From: Gammaproteobacteria bacterium
GTDB taxonomy: Bacteria; Pseudomonadota; Gammaproteobacteria; GCA-001735895
Reading direction: 5' to 3'
Assembly: GCA_029882955.1 (NCBI GenBank)
Contig: JAOUJX010000078.1
Coordinates: 1-12,600 of the forward strand
DNA: 12,600 nt
Shown in pieces: positions 1 to 7,489 of this stretch. Numbering within the stretch: the stretch's first letter is position 1; each line of letters starts with the position of its first letter. The notes beneath the pieces were generated by a model. That model saw only the letters and a program-made list of their open reading frames with translations, ran no database searches and was not told the origin of the DNA. The translations under genes and the position numbers were made by a program.

Positions 1-1
1 T

Positions 2-256
2 GCTAACCGACATGATTATCGCGACGGTTTCGAGTACTGGTTTACTGCCGAGTTAAATAATGCCAAGTTGGCATCGGTATCGACCTATAACGCCCTGGTA
101 CCGAACTTCATTTCCATGATCGAGGCATTTGATCATGATTTTGATCGCTTTTTTGACTATGTAGATAGTATCGGCGATCTGCACAGGGATAAACGAACCC
201 GCTGCCTGGAAGAATGGCAATCCGGAAATGCCGTGAAGCACCCGGCCTGTAGTTAA
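2..256 (+). CDS. putative aminopeptidase (PF10023-like), C-terminal end only
   Basis: Only the last 84 codons are inside the window; the reading frame is already open at base 2 and ends at TAA 254-256. The visible protein contains the stretch LNNAKLASVSTYNALVP followed by an acidic, aromatic-rich helix with FDRFFDYVDSIGDL. This matches my memory of the conserved C-terminus of the bacterial 'putative aminopeptidase' family (PF10023/COG4324), where an N-N-A-(R/K)-L motif is followed by a S-V-(A/S)-T-Y-x-x-L-V-P motif. The catalytic zinc-binding part would lie upstream, outside the window, so activity cannot be judged. Its stop lies one base before the stop of the convergent nitrilase gene. A TTG at 68 could be read as a start, but the same frame is open and family-like upstream of it, so this is a truncated view of a longer gene. 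Confidence 0.7.
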   Translation, partial: ANRHDYRDGFEYWFTAELNNAKLASVSTYNALVPNFISMIEAFDHDFDRFFDYVDSIGDLHRDKRTRCLEEWQSGNAVKHPACS

Positions 257-257
257 T

Positions 258-1088
258 TTATTCTTTGACCAGCGTAAAGGCACGGTCGTTCTTAAGCGCC
301 GGGATCCGATTTCTAGCGTTAGCGACCTGAGCCAGATCGATATCCGCATAAATAATACCCGGCTCGGCACCGCCATCGGCCAGCACCTCACCCCAGGGAT
401 CAACAATCAGAGAATGACCGTAGGAATAACGCTTATCCGCGTGATGACCGCACTGGTTTGGCGCGACCACATAGCTACCGGTTTCAATCGCACGTGCGCG
501 TACCAGTATATGCCAGTGCGCCTTACCCGTTGTTTGCGTGAAAGCGGCCGGAATCGTTATAACTTCAGCACCGTTTTGCGCCAGCGTACGATACAGGGCC
601 GCAAAGCGCAGGTCGTAACAAACCGACAGGCCCAGTTTACCCCAGGGCAGGTCGGTGATAACCGCCCGATCCCCGGGCGAAATAGTTTCTGACTCTCGAT
701 ACCACTCGCCATTAGCGAGTTCGATATCGAACATGTGCAATTTATCGTAACGCGCCCTGATCTCGCCGTTATTGTCGATTAAAAAACTGCGGTTAACTAT
801 CCGGTTATCTTCAAGCCTGATTAACTGCGAACCAACCAAAATTGTTACGCTATGTTTTTTTGCTTTAGCACGAAAGCTAGCCAGCCCCGGGTCGGCGGCC
901 TCGCTAAAAGTCAGCGGCCGAATCTGTTCGCTCACCGGCTCTATCAGACCTACTGTTTCGGGCAAAGCGATAAATTCGGCACCATTTTCAGCAGCCTCGT
1001 CGATATACCGGGAAACCCGGGCGATATTCGCCTCGACATCACGTCCGGCGGTGTTTTGAATACAGGCAGCTTTGAATATTTGACTCAT
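258..1088 (-). CDS. Nit1-type carbon-nitrogen hydrolase (nitrilase superfamily), probable deaminated glutathione amidase
   Basis: This 276-residue protein has the full nitrilase-superfamily catalytic set: Glu44 in ALPE, Lys116 in RYDKLHMFD and Cys157 in VCYDLRF. The KLHxFD and VCYDLRF sequences are typical of the Nit1/YbeM branch, cytosolic amidases that hydrolyse deaminated glutathione to alpha-ketoglutarate and Cys-Gly as metabolite repair. Length is normal for the branch. The chosen start is the ATG at 1088 (MSQIFKAACIQ), because family members begin a few residues before the first beta strand. An in-frame GTG at 1106 adds six residues and follows a GGGG run, so it is possible. The gene diverges from moaA and converges on the aminopeptidase gene, with one base between the two stops. 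In other gammaproteobacteria this family often sits near tldD or rng, which are not visible here. The exact substrate is inferred from the family. Confidence 0.88.
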   Translation of the reverse strand: MSQIFKAACIQNTAGRDVEANIARVSRYIDEAAENGAEFIALPETVGLIEPVSEQIRPLTFSEAADPGLASFRAKAKKHSVTILVGSQLIRLEDNRIVNRSFLIDNNGEIRARYDKLHMFDIELANGEWYRESETISPGDRAVITDLPWGKLGLSVCYDLRFAALYRTLAQNGAEVITIPAAFTQTTGKAHWHILVRARAIETGSYVVAPNQCGHHADKRYSYGHSLIVDPWGEVLADGGAEPGIIYADIDLAQVANARNRIPALKNDRAFTLVKE

Positions 1089-1145
1089 GGTTAAAAAGAT
1101 TGCCACAGTGCCCCGTGCTTAGCAATGTCCATTTATATTGTGTGA

Positions 1146-1174
1146 TTTTCAAAGCCTCGATAAGTTGCTAGAAT
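1146..1174 (+). promoter_or_regulatory. candidate sigma70 promoter of moaA-fdhD
   Basis: A TTTTCA hexamer at 1146-1151 (four of six to TTGACA) is followed by 17 bases and TAGAAT at 1169-1174 (five of six to TATAAT). Transcription would start near 1180-1182, only about two to four bases before the moaA ATG at 1184. No other comparable pair was noticed between the divergent starts. Assignment is by eye only. Confidence 0.4.
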
Positions 1175-1183
1175 CGATCGCTT

Positions 1184-2194
1184 ATGAGTGAATCTAATCA
1201 AGAAAATCAACTAATCGATCGCTTCGGGCGTACCGTAAACTATATTCGTCTGTCGGTTACCGACCGTTGCGATTTACGCTGCGTTTATTGCATGCCGGAA
1301 AAGATGAAGTTCGTGCCCCGCTCACAGCTGCTAACGCTCGAAGAAATGGAAAGCATCGCGCGCTCGTTTATCGGACTTGGCGTCGACAAAATTCGAATTA
1401 CCGGTGGCGAACCTCTGGTCAGGAAAAATATTCTTCAGCTATTCAATAACCTGGGGGAAATTGAAGCATTACGCGACTTAACCCTGACCACCAACGGTAC
1501 ACAACTGAAGAAATACGCACGCGCACTAAAGGACGCAGGCGTCACACGTATTAACATCAGTCTCGATACCCTGCGCGCCGACAGGTTTCACGACATGACT
1601 CGAATCGGTGATTTACAGCAAACCCTCGAAGGTCTTGACGCGGCAATAGCCTGCGATTTCGACCAGATAAAGCTCAACAGCGTGGTAATGAAAAACCATA
1701 ATCACGATGAAATGCACGCCCTGGTCAATTTCTGTATTGAACGCGGTATCGACATTAGCTTTATCGAAGAAATGCCACTCGGTGGCAACGATCATCACGA
1801 CAGGGCGGCGACATTTTGTTCCAGCGACGAGATTCTGCAGGATCTGGAGCAGCATTACGACATCGTGCCAACCACGATGCAAACCGCCGGCCCGACTCGA
1901 TATTACCGCTTAACCGAGCACGACAATACGCGTATCGGTTTCATCTCTCCGCATAGCCATAATTTCTGTGACAGCTGTAATCGGGTCCGTCTAACCGCCG
2001 AAGGCCGTTTGCTACTGTGCCTCGGCCAGGAACACTCAATGGATTTACGCCATGTGGTTCGTAGCAACCCCGGTGACAGGCAGGCGCTCGAAAACGCCAT
2101 AATCGACTCCATGCAGCTCAAACCCAGGGGGCATGACTTCGACCTTAACTCTCAAACTGTGCTACTACGCCACATGAATTTAACCGGCGGTTAA
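1184..2194 (+). CDS. moaA: GTP 3',8-cyclase MoaA, radical SAM enzyme of molybdenum cofactor synthesis
   Basis: MoaA converts GTP to 3',8-cyclo-7,8-dihydro-GTP, the first step of molybdopterin synthesis, in the cytoplasm. The 336-residue protein carries the N-terminal radical SAM cluster motif CDLRCVYC (Cys29, Cys33, Cys36), the TGGEP motif at 73-77, and the second, substrate-binding 4Fe-4S motif FCDSCNRVRLTAEGRLLLC (Cys262, Cys265, Cys279). It ends in Gly335-Gly336, the C-terminal diglycine needed for activity in the family. The preceding LIDRFGR and SVTDRC segments are also typical. The ATG at 1184 is the only sensible start, since the next Met codons lie beyond the first cluster motif. No Shine-Dalgarno sequence is visible before it, which fits a nearly leaderless message. 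fdhD starts one base after its stop. No other moa or moe gene lies in the window. Confidence 0.97.
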   Translation: MSESNQENQLIDRFGRTVNYIRLSVTDRCDLRCVYCMPEKMKFVPRSQLLTLEEMESIARSFIGLGVDKIRITGGEPLVRKNILQLFNNLGEIEALRDLTLTTNGTQLKKYARALKDAGVTRINISLDTLRADRFHDMTRIGDLQQTLEGLDAAIACDFDQIKLNSVVMKNHNHDEMHALVNFCIERGIDISFIEEMPLGGNDHHDRAATFCSSDEILQDLEQHYDIVPTTMQTAGPTRYYRLTEHDNTRIGFISPHSHNFCDSCNRVRLTAEGRLLLCLGQEHSMDLRHVVRSNPGDRQALENAIIDSMQLKPRGHDFDLNSQTVLLRHMNLTGG

Positions 2195-2195
2195 A

Positions 2196-3068
2196 ATGCC
2201 CGGCAATACCGCAATGGATTCGCCCCGACGCCTGCCTGAGTTAACCCGTGCCGGACTTGCGGCAACTGCAGAAGTTACCTCTTACAACGAATACAACCAG
2301 CCGGTCGTCGGCTCCGTCGCGATCGAGCGAGCCTTAACCATTTATCTCGATAAACGCGAGGTAGTGACCCTGATGACGTTGGGGAACTATCCCGAACTGC
2401 TGATACTGGGCTGGTTGCGCAATCAACGCATGGTAGAGGACATCGGGGCGATTAAGGCCGTCCAGGTTGACTGGGAAACTGAATCGGTAGCGATTACCAC
2501 TCATGTCGGCGTCGATGATCTCGACGAAAAACTAAGCCATAAAACCGTCACCACCGGCTGTGGTCAGGGCACTGTGTTTGGCGACTTGATGGACGATATC
2601 GACAAGGTCAAAATGCAACCTCCTCGTCTCAGGCAATCCTCTATCTATGGCTTATTAAGCACGCTTAACAATTTCAACGAAGTTTACAAAAATGCTGGCG
2701 CAGTACATGGCTGCGCTCTCTGTAATGGCGAAAATATCGAGCAATTTATCGAGGACGTAGGCCGCCACAATGCCGTGGATGCTATCGCGGGTTATATGTG
2801 GCTGAACGATTTGCAGGGCAAAGATAAACTATTTTACACAACCGGACGCTTAACCTCGGAAATGGTGATTAAGGTTGCCCTGATGGGCATCCCTGTTTTG
2901 CTATCGCGTTCGGGTATCACGCGAATGGGCCTGGAGATCGCTGAAAAAGTTGGCGTTACTTTAATCGCCCGCGCAAAAGGCAGGCATTTCCTGGTTTACC
3001 ATGGACGCGAGTTTATTGAGTTTGATGCAATGCCGGAAGTTAGGGCTAAGGCCGCCCCAGATCAATAA
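2196..3068 (+). CDS. fdhD: FdhD, sulfur carrier for formate dehydrogenase activation
   Basis: FdhD transfers sulfur from the cysteine desulfurase IscS to the Mo-bisMGD cofactor before it is inserted in formate dehydrogenase. The 290-residue protein shows the family signatures EDVGRHNAVD (186-195) and TTGRLTSEMVIK (215-226), plus the SRSG segment near 237. The canonical CxxC of E. coli FdhD (Cys121, Cys124) appears here as TGCGQG, with only Cys122 kept, while a CALC motif occurs at 173-176 after the conserved HG. The ATG at 2196 follows the moaA stop by a single base, so translation is probably coupled to moaA. An internal ATG seven codons in is an alternative start. The 3' end overlaps the convergent thioredoxin-like gene by 23 bases. 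No formate dehydrogenase gene is in the window; the family identity is firm. Confidence 0.95.
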   Translation: MPGNTAMDSPRRLPELTRAGLAATAEVTSYNEYNQPVVGSVAIERALTIYLDKREVVTLMTLGNYPELLILGWLRNQRMVEDIGAIKAVQVDWETESVAITTHVGVDDLDEKLSHKTVTTGCGQGTVFGDLMDDIDKVKMQPPRLRQSSIYGLLSTLNNFNEVYKNAGAVHGCALCNGENIEQFIEDVGRHNAVDAIAGYMWLNDLQGKDKLFYTTGRLTSEMVIKVALMGIPVLLSRSGITRMGLEIAEKVGVTLIARAKGRHFLVYHGREFIEFDAMPEVRAKAAPDQ

Positions 3069-4065
3069 CCACTCCTTCGGCAAGCAACTCCTCAGTACGC
3101 GCCCGCGAATAACTTCGATAATCGGTTTCCCTGTAAAACCCACCAGCTACATAACGCATACTTTCCTTGAAATGATGCGGAAAAGTCAGGCTGTCGTGAC
3201 GACGTATTAACATACCCTCATTAAAAGCCAGTACACCGGGGCGGTAGAATACATCATGTTTTTTGGCGAGATCGGCGGGCGTGGTTTTGTTGCCTTCGGT
3301 ATCGATAATGGTTTCGGTGGAATCGGCGTCGAGTCGTACAATGGTATAAGGCTCAATTTCCTTTCGTACTAATTCGTGAGCTAAAATACCATCGTGAAAT
3401 TCGTTGCAGTCATAGCAACTGCCGTCTTCGAACACCAGCATTAGCGGTCCTTCGATACTAGATAAATCCGTGACCTTGCTAAACAATGGATTGTCGCGTA
3501 ACTGGTAAACATTTCTTTCCAGTTTCGCCTTAAGATAATCGCTCAATCCCGTGCTTCGATACGACTTGCTGGTGACGAAATCGAGTATATGTTTAAACCG
3601 TTCGGGTGCGCGGTAGCCATTGACCCGTACAACTGTTTTGTTTTCTTCGTTTAGAAACAATATCGCCGGGGTTGCCCTGACTTCCAGAATTTCCGACAAT
3701 TCTTTTTCGCTGACGGTAATTTCTTCGTTAAAAATAATTTCACGATCACCGCGAACATTTATCGATATGGCATCAAAGTGCTGCTGGATATAGCTGGTGT
3801 ACGGCTCGGCCTCAAAGACCTCTTGCAACATGCGATCACAATAGGAACAGCCATTTAACTGGAAGAACAGAATCAGGTGCTTGCCTGCTTCCCCGGCCTC
3901 TTCGACATCCTCCGAAATCTCAAGAAAGCTTTCCTTGAACCAACCCGGCGCCTGATGAATCACACCCCCGATTATTTTGCCGCGTTCAGTAGCATTGACT
4001 GTTATTCCGAAAACCAGGATCACACTGAATCCCAAAATCTGGAGATATTTCTGGATATTTTTCAT
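3046..4065 (-). CDS. exported protein with two thioredoxin-like domains (SoxW-like)
   Basis: The 339-residue protein begins with a signal peptide (basic start, hydrophobic core at about 9-22, likely cleavage after VNA at 25), so it should be periplasmic. The first thioredoxin-like domain (about 40-155) has the redox motif CSYC at 73-76 in the context FFQLNGCSYC and a cis-proline at 133 (ATPAILF). The second domain (about 190-310) has CYDC at 217-220 and a likely cis-proline at 276 (RPGVLAF). Both domains therefore keep the features of an active dithiol. The first resembles SoxW/TlpA-like reductases; the exact partner is unknown. The C-terminus ends in a charged, arginine-rich stretch. The start is fixed by AGGAG eight bases before the ATG. 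The gene lies downstream of, and in the same direction as, the amine operon with an 87-bp gap and no clear terminator, so read-through is possible. Confidence 0.85.
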   Translation of the reverse strand: MKNIQKYLQILGFSVILVFGITVNATERGKIIGGVIHQAPGWFKESFLEISEDVEEAGEAGKHLILFFQLNGCSYCDRMLQEVFEAEPYTSYIQQHFDAISINVRGDREIIFNEEITVSEKELSEILEVRATPAILFLNEENKTVVRVNGYRAPERFKHILDFVTSKSYRSTGLSDYLKAKLERNVYQLRDNPLFSKVTDLSSIEGPLMLVFEDGSCYDCNEFHDGILAHELVRKEIEPYTIVRLDADSTETIIDTEGNKTTPADLAKKHDVFYRPGVLAFNEGMLIRRHDSLTFPHHFKESMRYVAGGFYRETDYRSYSRARTEELLAEGVVIDLGRP

Positions 4066-4152
4066 GTCAACTCTCCTGTCTGGTTAGCAGAATAATAAAA
4101 CTCTCGTCAGATCTAAATTTTACACCAGGCTTTGAGTCACAGGAACACAATG

Positions 4153-6603
4153 TTAGCTTTTGATCCGTGCCATCCCAGGGTCAAGTAAAACACCCATATG
4201 AACTTTCGCCTTAACCCGCTCGGTAGCCACTTCCAGTTCATATTCTCCACTTTCTACGAACCCTCGATCAACCCCATCGGTACAGCGTACATAGCCATAG
4301 CCAATCGACAGGCCCAGGGTATAGCCGTAACCACCACTACTGAGCCAGCCAACGCGCTCGCCGTTTCGATAAATGGTTTCGCGCCCGAGTAATATCACTG
4401 ACGGGTCATCAACGGTAAAACCGGCGAACATTTTCTTAACACCGGATTTATTTTGTTCAACAAGCGCAGCTTTGCCTTTAAAGTCGCTATTTTTGCTTAA
4501 TTTAACTGCCCAGCCCAGGCCTGCTTCCAAGGGCGTATGATCAGGCCCGATATCTGCTCCCCAGGCACGATAACCTTTTTCTAGTCGAAGGCTTTCGATG
4601 GCGCGATATCCCGCATTACGAAGAGCGTGGGCTTCGCCAGCCTGCATGATGGTTTGATAAACCTGCGTGGCGTATTCGACCGGCAGATGCAATTCCCAGC
4701 CAAGTTCACCCACGTAAGTCAGACGCATGGCATTAACCGGGCAAGCGCCGATGCCGATGGTTTTAACCTGCGCGAAACCAAAAGCCTCGTTAGATACATC
4801 ATCCCGTGTCACAGCCTGCAAAATCTTGCGCGAATTCGGACCCATTAAAGACAGCACCGCGTAAGCCGAGGTCATATCGAATAATTGCGCATTCATGCCC
4901 GCCGGGATATTACGTTTAATCCAGTCGAAATCGTGAGTCGCAAATCCGGTGCCAGTGACGATGTAGTATTCGTCGTGTGCCATTCGGGCCACAGTTAGAT
5001 CGCATTCAATGCCGCCCTTGTCGTTTAGCATTTGGGTGTAAATCACCGATCCAATCGGTTTGCTGACTTCGTTCGAAGCAATCCAGTTTAATGCTGCTTC
5101 GGCATCCGGGCCCTTCAGTGAGAATTTGGCAAAAGAGGATTGGTCAAATACAACTGCAGTCTCACGTGCGGCCGTATGCTCCCGACCAACCGCGTCAAAC
5201 CAGTTCTGCCGATTGAAGCTGTAGAGATCTTTTGGCGTTTTATCTTTAGTAATATCGGCAAACCAGTTGGGTCTTTCCCACCCGAGCTTTTCTCCAAAAC
5301 AGGCACCCTGCAATTTTAACAACTCGTATAGCGGTGACTTACGACAGGGCCTGCCACTATCATGCTCTTCGTACGGCCATGCCATTGCATAGTGTTTACC
5401 ATAGGCCTCCAGAGTACGCGTACGCACCCAGTCGGTATCGAAATGCGGTCGGCCGAAACGCCGAATATCAACAGGCCATAGGTCGTAAGGCGATTCGCCT
5501 TTATCCACCCATTCAGCGAGCGCCATGCCCGCACCGCCACCGGATGCAATACCGAAAGCATTAAAGCCCGCACCGACAAAAAAGTTTTTCAACTCAGGGG
5601 CTTCGCCCAGTATAAAATTTCCATCCGGGGTAAAGCTTTCAGGGCCATTGATAAGCTGTTTGATTCCGGCTGATTCAAGCGCTGGTACTCGACCGAAAGA
5701 CAACTCCATCATTTGTTCGAAATGATCAAAATTAGAATCTAGTAAAGAATAATTAAACCCTTCAGGAATGCCACCGACAGCCCACGCAATTGGATTATGC
5801 TCATAACCACCCATTACCAATCCACCCACTTCTTCCTTGTAATAAGTTAAGCGATCGGGGTCACGCAAGGTTGGCATGTCGGCTTCAACGCCATCAATGG
5901 CTTCGGTTATCATGTATTGATGTTCGACCGAAACCAGGGGTACGTTTACCCCGACGCTTGCCGCAAGATCTCTTGTCCACTGTCCAGCACAACAAATCAC
6001 TACTTCGCATTCGATACGCCCACTATCGGTGATAACCGCAGTTATCTTTCCCTTTTCGGTTTCAATTGAGTTAACCCCCGTATCCTCAAATATTCGAGCT
6101 CCAGCCATCCGTGCTCCACGCGCCAGGGCCTGTGTAATATCGGAAGGATTAGCCTGGCCGTCAGTAGGCAGAAACGCGGCACCTATTACGTCGTCGATAT
6201 TCATTAACGGCCATAGCTCACGAGCCTCCGTCGGCGTTAATAATTGCATATCCAGCCCAAAGGAACGCGCCGTGGTAGCCTGACGCTTTACCTCCGTCCA
6301 TCGCTCCTGATTGCAGGCTAGACGCAACCCTCCGTTCATTTTCCATCCGGTCGCCAGGCCAGTTTCGGCTTCAAGCCGGTTATACAAATCAACCGAGTAT
6401 CCGAGTAACTCGGTGATATTGGCATTGGAGCGCAATTGTCCGACTAAACCGGCTGCGTGAAAGGTGGTACCGGAGGTGAGCTTTTTTCGTTCCAGCAATA
6501 CGGTATCGGTCCAACCCAGTTTGGCAAGATGATAAGCAGTGGAGCATCCGATGATGCCACCACCGATAATGACTGCTTTTGCGGTATTAGGCAGATCAGA
6601 CAT
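4153..6603 (-). CDS. dimethylglycine/sarcosine dehydrogenase-like flavoprotein with C-terminal GcvT domain
   Basis: The 816-residue protein has an N-terminal FAD-dependent amine oxidoreductase domain (about 8-370) with the dinucleotide motif IIGGGIIGCSTAYHL at 12-26 and SGTTFHAAGL at 44-53, where His49 matches the histidine that binds FAD covalently in dimethylglycine and sarcosine dehydrogenases. A linker (about 380-470) leads to a GcvT-like folate-binding domain (about 475-815), with GGIECDLTV at 530-538 in which Asp535 matches the catalytic aspartate of GcvT proteins. Such enzymes oxidatively remove an N-methyl group and pass the one-carbon unit to tetrahydrofolate as 5,10-methylene-THF. 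Length is normal for the family. The ATG at 6603 has GAGGTG five bases upstream, overlapping the TGA stop of the kinase gene, which points to translational coupling. It is the last gene of the operon. Dimethylglycine, sarcosine or a related methylamine are all possible substrates; sequence alone does not decide. Confidence 0.88.
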   Translation of the reverse strand: MSDLPNTAKAVIIGGGIIGCSTAYHLAKLGWTDTVLLERKKLTSGTTFHAAGLVGQLRSNANITELLGYSVDLYNRLEAETGLATGWKMNGGLRLACNQERWTEVKRQATTARSFGLDMQLLTPTEARELWPLMNIDDVIGAAFLPTDGQANPSDITQALARGARMAGARIFEDTGVNSIETEKGKITAVITDSGRIECEVVICCAGQWTRDLAASVGVNVPLVSVEHQYMITEAIDGVEADMPTLRDPDRLTYYKEEVGGLVMGGYEHNPIAWAVGGIPEGFNYSLLDSNFDHFEQMMELSFGRVPALESAGIKQLINGPESFTPDGNFILGEAPELKNFFVGAGFNAFGIASGGGAGMALAEWVDKGESPYDLWPVDIRRFGRPHFDTDWVRTRTLEAYGKHYAMAWPYEEHDSGRPCRKSPLYELLKLQGACFGEKLGWERPNWFADITKDKTPKDLYSFNRQNWFDAVGREHTAARETAVVFDQSSFAKFSLKGPDAEAALNWIASNEVSKPIGSVIYTQMLNDKGGIECDLTVARMAHDEYYIVTGTGFATHDFDWIKRNIPAGMNAQLFDMTSAYAVLSLMGPNSRKILQAVTRDDVSNEAFGFAQVKTIGIGACPVNAMRLTYVGELGWELHLPVEYATQVYQTIMQAGEAHALRNAGYRAIESLRLEKGYRAWGADIGPDHTPLEAGLGWAVKLSKNSDFKGKAALVEQNKSGVKKMFAGFTVDDPSVILLGRETIYRNGERVGWLSSGGYGYTLGLSIGYGYVRCTDGVDRGFVESGEYELEVATERVKAKVHMGVLLDPGMARIKS

Positions 6604-6608
6604 AATGA

Positions 6609-6614
6609 CACCTC
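6609..6614 (-). promoter_or_regulatory. ribosome binding site of the dehydrogenase gene, overlapping the kinase stop
   Basis: GAGGTG lies five bases before the ATG at 6603 and shares bases with the TGA stop (6613-6615) of the upstream kinase gene. Ribosomes finishing the kinase would sit on this site, so the two proteins are probably made in linked amounts. Confidence 0.7.
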
Positions 6615-7488
6615 ATGATTGTTTAAACAGTCGATAAGCAGCTTGAAAAGCACTCAGATTATCCTGACTATAAGCCACATAATCGAAAGCAATCTGCGAG
6701 TGGATTTCTGACACCATACTCCACATGGTTTCACGCAATAACGACGCACACTTCATCGCCTGATATTGATGCAACAGTTCATCGGAAACAGGTTCATCGA
6801 AGTAGTTTTCCAGTAACCAGATTTCCTGTTGTACGCTTAAAGCATTGTTTGAAGCAAGGCCGCCTAAATCAAATAATGGCGAGTTAAAACCCGCGTAATC
6901 CCAGTCGATAAGCCACAGTCGTTGACCGTCATCAAGAAAATTGGCGGGGAGCAAATCGTTGTGACCAAATACAATTTCTGTCGGATTAGATATTGCTTCC
7001 AGATCTTCGGCAATACTCAAAAGTTCCGGCAGTAACGCTATGTACTGACTACCGCCTTCTTCCAGCGTTGCTGCGTAGTCACGGATGACATGGAAGACCC
7101 AGAACATGAGCATAGCGCCGCGTAAATGTTTCGGCATTTCACGGTGACAGCTCTTTATCAGCGGCAAAATTCGCTCTAGCATCGACTGCTCACAAACCAT
7201 TTCAGCAGTCAGCGTCTGACTTTCTATATAGTCGAGTACCAGAATGCCTTCAGAATGATAGACAACGCGCGGAGAGATACCCGCAGCATATCCGGCCTGA
7301 CTGGCAGCTAGTTCGTTAAAGCGCATCACCTGATGAACTGGAATGTCCTCACCAATACGCACCACGTAGCGGGATTCGATATCCCTCGCCAGATAATTGA
7401 CATTGGTAATACCACCACTGAGTTTTTCAAATCTAACCGGCCCCGTCCAGACAGGCAACTTTTCCAGTGTTGTTAAATCTGCAGCCAT
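6613..7488 (-). CDS. choline/ethanolamine kinase-like phosphotransferase (APH fold)
   Basis: The 291-residue protein has the aminoglycoside/choline kinase fold: a nucleotide loop with GGITNVNY at 25-32, the Brenner motif GHNDLLPANF (His176, Asp178, Asn183) and a metal-binding DWDYAG segment at 195-200 followed by PLFDLGGL. These are the ATP-dependent kinase motifs shared with LicA and choline kinases. RIGE at 44-47 occupies the usual strand of the N-lobe, with Arg in the place where many relatives have Lys, as is common in choline kinases. The start at 7488 is chosen because an AGGAAAA sequence lies a few bases upstream and it leaves one base after the permease stop; the longer frame to 7587 would overlap the permease by nearly 100 bases. 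The substrate is unproven, but its place between a betaine-type transporter and a methylamine dehydrogenase suggests choline, an N-methylethanolamine or a relative. Confidence 0.85.
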   Translation of the reverse strand: MAADLTTLEKLPVWTGPVRFEKLSGGITNVNYLARDIESRYVVRIGEDIPVHQVMRFNELAASQAGYAAGISPRVVYHSEGILVLDYIESQTLTAEMVCEQSMLERILPLIKSCHREMPKHLRGAMLMFWVFHVIRDYAATLEEGGSQYIALLPELLSIAEDLEAISNPTEIVFGHNDLLPANFLDDGQRLWLIDWDYAGFNSPLFDLGGLASNNALSVQQEIWLLENYFDEPVSDELLHQYQAMKCASLLRETMWSMVSEIHSQIAFDYVAYSQDNLSAFQAAYRLFKQS

Positions 7489-7489
7489 A

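Noticed and set aside
414..692. Plus-strand open frame of 92 codons within the nitrilase gene, and similar open frames opposite the dehydrogenase and ABC genes.
   Set aside because: They lie antisense to genes with full catalytic motifs, have no ribosome sites or recognisable protein pattern, and look like shadows of the real frames.
1172..1224. 12-base direct repeat AATCGATCGCTT at 1172-1183 and 1213-1224, flanking the moaA start.
   Set aside because: The second copy encodes the conserved LIDRF of MoaA, and a two-copy 12-mer 41 bases apart has no clear function; coincidence is the simplest reading.
4066..4152. Possible terminator or strong promoter between the dehydrogenase and thioredoxin-like genes.
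   Set aside because: No stable hairpin with a T run was found, and the TATTAT near the downstream gene lacks a matching -35 box; only the AGGAG ribosome site is convincing.
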